Shown piece after piece: positions 18,073-19,376 of a DNA stretch of 19,376 nt. The stretch is taken from contig BRYA01000032.1 of NCBI GenBank assembly GCA_030267965.1, positions 1 to 19,376 on the forward strand, given 5' to 3'. The stretch comes from Triparma columacea. Its lineage: Eukaryota; Sar; Bolidophyceae; Parmales; Triparmaceae. The notes below the pieces were generated by a model, which did no database searches, was not told where the DNA came from, and saw only the letters and a program-made list of their open reading frames with translations. The translations under genes were made by a program, and so were the position numbers. Positions within the stretch are counted from its first letter, which is position 1. Each line of letters opens with the position of its first letter.

Positions 18073-19376
18073 TCACTTTGCGATTGACAGAAGTATCAAA
18101 CAGGAGAGAGACAAAGTGGCAAATATCTTCGCTACAAAACTCTTCAACAGGTTCCCGAAGTAGCTCCACCGACCCTCAGTCGTCTTTGCACCTGTATGTA
18201 AGTTCCAATACTTAGAGTGAAAGACACCCAAGCCTCCAAAAACTTCTATGAAGACGCAGTAAAAGTCCAGTATGACTTCCGGGCCTAATTGAAATGAGAC
18301 GATCGAAAAGATTTGCGATCTATCCACAGCTTGACTTGCCTCGAGGTTTAATGCGCCAGTAGGGACGGCGAAGATCAGGATTGATACAGCTGCAGCACAA
18401 GACAAATACTCCACAACCATATCATTGTTACCATCCTGTGCACGTAGCATTCCCCTCTTCCTGTAAGCAACCATTTCCTCTTCTGTCCATTTCCCTCCCT
18501 TTCGCAAACCATCCTTTAGGTAGTTGTTGAAAAAGAAGACCCTAACGCCCATCTCTAAAATGCATCCGAACAGCGACATGAGCTGCGCAATCTGCTGGGA
18601 AGGGATAGATAGCTGGAGGACCCTACAGAGCAACGCTGTAGAAAACTCATATGCGAACAGGGTGATATCGGCAACCCAAACAACAATTCCATCGCCTGTG
18701 AACTCGATAAGTTTGATTTCAACCTTGTTGCCAGTGACTTTCACCAAGAGAGCAAACACAGAGATTGCCGCTTTCCATGCATCAGCGTCATATACATTGT
18801 AGAGCGCGAATATAAGGGACGTGTACACAACGATCATTACGAAGATAAAGAGACAGGGGAGGGTAGTGATCACAGCAGTTTTCAGTCGTTGTTTCATTGT
18901 CTTCTTCGTCTTTACTTTCACCATCTCTCCGTTGTCAGAGGCTATTTTGTCGCGGGTACTTTTTACAGCCAATTGCATCAAATCTACAATGCCTTTACCC
19001 ATGAGATCAGGAATCATAGAGGTGCCTGCACCCAAAAAGACGCACATAATGACAACCAGTACGCCACTCCCTAGACTTTTGCCACCGCAAGCGTAATAAA
19101 CAGTTGGCAAAAACGCCGGAAGTGTTATGAGGAGGAAGAATCTGGAATAGAAAACTAACGGTACGCCCTTCTCAAGCGCAAATAAAATGAACGTACAATA
19201 GACCGCAAACGAAAATGCGCATACTATACTGAGAAATTGCTTTGTCCTTCTTTCTCTCTTGTCAGAGTAAATATCCATAAATTCTACTCGACCGTAATCC
19301 TCGATCGTCGAGTTAGTTCCAAATTGAAGTACAGCGGCGTCTCGAATAGAAACTCCTTGTAGAGAACTCCAAAATC
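18073..19376 (-). CDS. Multi-pass membrane protein, 5' end outside window
   Basis: Family not recognised. The first ATG inside the window is at 19278 (401 residues), but the same frame stays open upstream to the window edge with protein-like sequence (VLQFGTNSTIEDYGRVEF just before that Met). I therefore read it as a partial gene starting further right. From Met 19278, about nine to ten hydrophobic segments can be seen, near residues 15-35, 39-63, 71-92, 134-160, 168-183, 196-222, 230-250, 290-310, 325-352 and 383-401. A cytosolic-looking basic loop (KVKTKKTMKQRLK) and a charged loop (LRKGGKWTEEEMVAYRKR) lie between them. It has no introns in the visible part. It could be a transporter or a receptor-like protein; the sequence alone does not decide. 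Confidence 0.75.
   Translation of the reverse strand, partial: FWSSLQGVSIRDAAVLQFGTNSTIEDYGRVEFMDIYSDKRERRTKQFLSIVCAFSFAVYCTFILFALEKGVPLVFYSRFFLLITLPAFLPTVYYACGGKSLGSGVLVVIMCVFLGAGTSMIPDLMGKGIVDLMQLAVKSTRDKIASDNGEMVKVKTKKTMKQRLKTAVITTLPCLFIFVMIVVYTSLIFALYNVYDADAWKAAISVFALLVKVTGNKVEIKLIEFTGDGIVVWVADITLFAYEFSTALLCRVLQLSIPSQQIAQLMSLFGCILEMGVRVFFFNNYLKDGLRKGGKWTEEEMVAYRKRGMLRAQDGNNDMVVEYLSCAAAVSILIFAVPTGALNLEASQAVDRSQIFSIVSFQLGPEVILDFYCVFIEVFGGLGVFHSKYWNLHTGAKTTEGRWSYFGNLLKSFVAKIFATLSLSCLILLSIAK

Overview
The window is nuclear DNA of a eukaryote. Most genes are split by short spliceosomal introns (66 to 269 nt) with GTGAG or GTAAG donors, CTAAC-like branch sites and pyrimidine-rich tails, and coding strands alternate gene by gene. 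Secretory signal peptides, C2H2 fingers, EF-hands, a START domain joined to a TKL-type kinase, and a phosphoglycerate mutase with a stramenopile-like plastid-targeting leader suggest a photosynthetic stramenopile. A bolidophyte or diatom relative is my guess, not something I could check. Very frequent poly-C/poly-G runs and CA or CT microsatellites mark introns and spacers. | Layout, left to right: (1) 1-615, gene-free, with nested inverted repeats at the edge and a G-depleted stretch. (2) 616-7684, minus strand: one very large seven-exon gene for a predicted 2121-residue receptor-like protein: signal peptide, unknown ectodomain, two closely spaced membrane segments, Pmp-like beta-helix, six EGF-like repeats, a third membrane segment, START domain and protein kinase. 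(3) 7979-8789, plus strand: small EF-hand membrane protein, divergent from gene 2 with a shared promoter region. (4) 8926-11329, minus: five-exon predicted ATPase of the ABC class with an RG/RGG-rich N terminus. (5) 11803-12324, minus: four-helix membrane protein. (6) 12862-13773, minus: tandem C2H2 zinc-finger gene broken by an in-frame TAA. (7) 13902-16273, plus: Kex1-type serine carboxypeptidase with a membrane anchor and acidic tail. (8) 16486-17642, minus: plastid-type phosphoglycerate mutase. (9) 18073 to the right edge, minus: multi-pass membrane protein whose 5' end lies outside the window. | The genes do not form a pathway; this is an ordinary eukaryotic gene neighbourhood. The standout is gene 2. 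Its pieces look like separate open frames on the raw sequence, but splice sites of matching phase join all seven exons without a frame break, giving an unusual membrane receptor architecture with a predicted lipid-binding START domain between the membrane and the kinase.
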